Shown piece by piece: positions 41,209-42,909 of a stretch of DNA of 42,909 nt. Below the pieces are notes generated by a model, which was not told the DNA's origin, ran no database searches, and worked only from the letters and a program-made list of their open reading frames with translations. How positions within the stretch are numbered: the first letter of the stretch is position 1; every line of letters begins with the position of its first letter. Origin of the DNA: Candidatus Pelagibacter sp. TMED128 (GTDB taxonomy: Bacteria; Pseudomonadota; Alphaproteobacteria; Pelagibacterales; Pelagibacteraceae); the NCBI GenBank assembly GCA_002170125.1, contig NHGD01000033.1, forward strand, positions 1 to 42,909, read 5' to 3'. The translations under genes and the position numbers were made by a program.

Positions 41209-42331
41209 TTTTAAATTTTTCATGCATAGATTCTATAAAACCTTTTAAAGTTTTTAAAAATTCTGGTTCATTAAGTAAAAAGGAGTCATGACCTTTATCT
41301 GTGATTATTTCAGAATATGAAACGTCAGCTCCAGACGAGTTAAGAGCAATCACAATATCTTTATTGTCTTTAGTAGTATAAAGCCAGTCGGAAGAAAATG
41401 ACATTACTAAAAATTTTGTACTTTGATTTTTAAAAGCTTCTACAAGACCACCTTTAAATTGTTTTGAAAGATCAAAATAATCCATCGCTCTGGTTATATA
41501 GAGTATTGAATTAGCATCAAACCGTTCCACAAAAGTATAACCTTGATGCCTTAAGTAACTTTCTACTTGAAAGTCTGCATTGAAACTAAATTCATAATCA
41601 GCTTTTTCTTGTAACTTTCTACCAAATTTTTCTTGCATTCCTTTTTCTGATAAATAACTTATATGGCCAACCATCCTAGCAACAGCTAGTCCATTTTTTG
41701 GTTGAACATTTTTAAGAAGATATTTTCCGTTATCCCATACCGGATCAGCCATGATAGCTTGACGCGCTAATTCATTTAATGCAATGTTCTGAGCGCTATG
41801 ACTAGAACTACATGCTATTGGTATTGCTGAAAAAGTTTTTTTAGGAAATGTCGCACAAAACTGTAAAACTTGCATTCCTCCCATGGATCCTCCCGTAGCA
41901 CAAAGAAGTTTATTTATTCCAAGATGGTCAAGCAAAGACTCTTGAGCTCTAACAATATCTCTTATTGTAATAACTGGAAAATCCAATCCATAAGGTTGAT
42001 TGGTTTCTTGATTAATATTTTTTGGCCCCAGTGATCCCATACATCCACCAATTACATTTGCACAAATCACAAAATATTTATTAGTGTCTATTGCTTTCCC
42101 CGGTCCAACTGCCGTAGTCCACCAACCCTCCTTGTTAGTAATTGGGTTTGTACCTGTAACAAATTGATCACCAGTTAATGCGTGAAAAATAAGAATTGCA
42201 TTATCTTTATTAGAACTCAATTTTCCATAGGTTTCGTAAGCTAATGGAAAATTATTAATGGTCTTACCACAATCTAATTTAAGTGGTTTAGATACCTTTA
42301 TCTTTTTAATATTCTCAAGTTTACTATTCAT
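41192..42331 (-). CDS. metX: homoserine O-acyltransferase MetX
   Basis: Alpha/beta-hydrolase-fold enzyme that acylates homoserine (acetyl-CoA is most usual for the family; succinyl-CoA cannot be excluded) in the first committed methionine step. Marks: YETYGKL, FHALTGDQFV, the oxyanion region NVIGGCMGSLGP, nucleophile Ser149 in GGSMGGMQVLQF, and catalytic His in DKGHDSFLL near the end. The frame is open from an ATG at 42361, but its first 10 codons are the riboswitch terminator hairpin and its U-run, so the ATG at 42331 (379 residues) is the correct start. No Shine-Dalgarno is adjacent to it; only a weak GGG lies 12 bases upstream. Controlled by the SAM-II riboswitch. Confidence 0.95.
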   Translation of the reverse strand: MNSKLENIKKIKVSKPLKLDCGKTINNFPLAYETYGKLSSNKDNAILIFHALTGDQFVTGTNPITNKEGWWTTAVGPGKAIDTNKYFVICANVIGGCMGSLGPKNINQETNQPYGLDFPVITIRDIVRAQESLLDHLGINKLLCATGGSMGGMQVLQFCATFPKKTFSAIPIACSSSHSAQNIALNELARQAIMADPVWDNGKYLLKNVQPKNGLAVARMVGHISYLSEKGMQEKFGRKLQEKADYEFSFNADFQVESYLRHQGYTFVERFDANSILYITRAMDYFDLSKQFKGGLVEAFKNQSTKFLVMSFSSDWLYTTKDNKDIVIALNSSGADVSYSEIITDKGHDSFLLNEPEFLKTLKGFIESMHEKFKNEKRI

Positions 42332-42333
42332 CC

Positions 42334-42359
42334 AAAAAAAAAGCCCAGCTAAACTGGGC
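42334..42359 (-). terminator. intrinsic terminator of the SAM-II riboswitch
   Basis: On the minus strand a 6-bp GC-rich stem (GCCCAG with CTGGGC) has a 5-base loop (TTTAG) and is followed by nine T residues (42342-42334). This is a textbook Rho-independent terminator lying between the aptamer and the metX ATG at 42331. Its presence means regulation is at least partly by transcription attenuation. Confidence 0.9.
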
Positions 42360-42374
42360 ATCCCCTTTTTAGCT
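42347..42374 (-). promoter_or_regulatory. antiterminator hairpin overlapping aptamer and terminator
   Basis: AGCTAAA (42374-42368), at the 3' end of the aptamer, is an exact reverse complement of TTTAGCT (42353-42347), in the terminator. Between them GGG (42365-42363) can pair with CCC (42358-42356) around a GATG loop, leaving only a symmetric 2x2 internal loop. The stem of 10 pairs cannot coexist with the terminator, nor with the aptamer pseudoknot that needs AAAAAGGG. This is what an ON-state structure should look like. Folding is inferred by base pairing, not computed. Confidence 0.7.
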
Positions 42375-42415
42375 ACATTTATTAAGCGCTTGCAATACGG
42401 TTAAATCAGCGCCTT
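42362..42415 (-). ncRNA. SAM-II riboswitch aptamer
   Basis: The minus strand matches the SAM-II (metA) aptamer class. P1 is GGCGCT (42413-42408) with AGCGCT (42390-42385). The loop holds GATTTAACCGTATTGCA, and the 3' part has ATAAATGTAGCTAAAAAGGG, the invariant segment that forms the pseudoknot and the SAM pocket. It closely resembles the SAM-II sequence from marine metagenomes used for the crystal structure as I recall it, with the outermost P1 pair changed from C-G to G-U. It lies before metX, the usual SAM-II position in alphaproteobacteria. High SAM should switch metX-metW(-gloB) off. Confidence 0.95.
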
Positions 42416-42447
42416 TTACTTTTACTAAATCGTCTTAAACTTGTCAA
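42416..42447 (-). promoter_or_regulatory. promoter of metX
   Basis: Reading the minus strand, a perfect TTGACA is at 42447-42442 and TAAAAG lies 17 bases on at 42424-42419. Transcription would begin about 7 bases later, near 42412, at the first bases of riboswitch stem P1. The consensus -35, ideal spacing and fit with the riboswitch 5' end support it; the -10 is imperfect. Confidence 0.6.
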
Positions 42448-42509
42448 TTTTATATGAAATGAAAGATTTATAGAAATAATCGAACATTTTATATATTACA
42501 TTAATAAAT

Positions 42510-42909
42510 ATGAGACTGCCGAAACCAAATAAAATTATAGGGATTAAATATACAGCTGGTTTAAGCTTATTTAAGCGTAAATTAGTTAAAATTAAGATGT
42601 CCGCAAATGAGTCTGCATTAGGACCAAGTCCCAGGGCTATTAAAGAATATAATAAGGTTTCTAGAAATTTTAAAAGATATCCTGACACCAATGGAAATTC
42701 ATTGAAAAATGTTATAGCTAAAAAATTCAAGCTCGATAGAAATAGAATTATCTTAGGTTCTGGTTCTGATCAGATATTCGAATTAATTTGTAGAGCTTAT
42801 ATTAAAAAAGGTGATGAAGTAATAGTTCCTAAATATAGTTTCATAATTTATAGACTTTATAGTAAGAGTAATGGAGCAAAAATAATTTACTCAAAAGAAA
42901 AAAATTTTA
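42510..42909 (+). CDS. hisC: histidinol-phosphate aminotransferase, N-terminal part
   Basis: An open frame from the ATG at 42510 runs off the window end after 133 codons. The class I/II aminotransferase start is clear: LSANE-like KIKMSANESALGPSPRAI, RYPDTNGNSLKNVIAKKF, ILGSGSDQIFELICRAYIKKGDEVIVP and the YSFIIYRLY cofactor region. SANE..GPSP and the FxRYPD-type motif distinguish HisC from aspartate aminotransferases. The pyridoxal-phosphate lysine is beyond the window. It is divergent from metX; hisC near metX/metW is a known alphaproteobacterial arrangement. Some HisC-like enzymes also transaminate aromatic amino acids, so this role is possible. Confidence 0.88.
   Translation, partial: MRLPKPNKIIGIKYTAGLSLFKRKLVKIKMSANESALGPSPRAIKEYNKVSRNFKRYPDTNGNSLKNVIAKKFKLDRNRIILGSGSDQIFELICRAYIKKGDEVIVPKYSFIIYRLYSKSNGAKIIYSKEKNF

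Noticed and set aside
42425-42730. A 101-codon open frame on the minus strand opposite the window end
   Set aside because: The plus strand here encodes a clear hisC N-terminus, and the minus frame has no recognisable domain and would occupy the hisC start and promoter zone.

Overview
The window looks like a core-genome segment of a SAR11-type alphaproteobacterium (Pelagibacterales, 'Candidatus Pelagibacter' relative). Reasons seen in the sequence: very low GC, lysine/isoleucine/asparagine-rich proteins, near-zero intergenic space with many 1-11 bp overlaps, weak or absent Shine-Dalgarno sequences, alphaproteobacterial gene orders (leuCDB..asd, sdhCDAB, sucCDAB-lpd, priA-atpHAGDC, rplU-rpmA-obgE-proBA-nadD-rsfS-ctpA-rppH), and a SAM-II riboswitch before metX. 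The assignment is inference from gene order and composition; no 16S rRNA gene is present.

Layout, left half (mostly + strand). The window opens in the repetitive Lys/Glu/Pro/Ala tail of a gene before trmD (probably rpsP), then trmD-rplS and leuCDB (leucine synthesis). A 4.2 kb block of surface-glycan-type genes (4422-8603: GT2 glycosyltransferase, two methyltransferases on opposite strands, a GT-C-like membrane protein, a small membrane protein) sits between leuB and asd, which are neighbours in many alphaproteobacteria. After asd come sdhCDAB, mmsA and mdh. A second block of the same composition (15399-18714: methyltransferase, GT-C-like membrane protein, GT2) separates mdh from sucCD-sucAB-lpd. 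Apart from the blocks, this is almost a complete lower TCA cycle (succinyl-CoA synthetase, 2-oxoglutarate dehydrogenase, succinate dehydrogenase, malate dehydrogenase). It is followed by priA and the F1 part of ATP synthase (atpHAGDC).

Right half (- strand). Reading leftwards from 39789: rplU, rpmA, obgE, proB, proA, nadD, rsfS, ctpA and rppH, the last converging on atpC with an 11 bp overlap. Reading leftwards from 42447: a promoter, a SAM-II riboswitch with readable terminator and antiterminator, then metX, metW and gloB. The window ends inside hisC on the + strand, divergent from metX.

Most notable points: (1) the SAM-II riboswitch has a complete expression platform whose two hairpins are mutually exclusive, and the longest reading frame of metX starts inside the terminator, so the real start is 42331; (2) two glycan cassettes of matching composition interrupt the metabolic operons; (3) SdhD lacks the usual haem-ligand histidine; (4) PriA appears to lack its winged-helix domain and has an altered zinc-site spacing. 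No tRNA, rRNA, CRISPR, transposase, integrase or prophage gene was seen, and no stretch over 300 bases lacks a gene. I did not find a convincing, wholly new biological system; the glycan cassettes are the least explained part.
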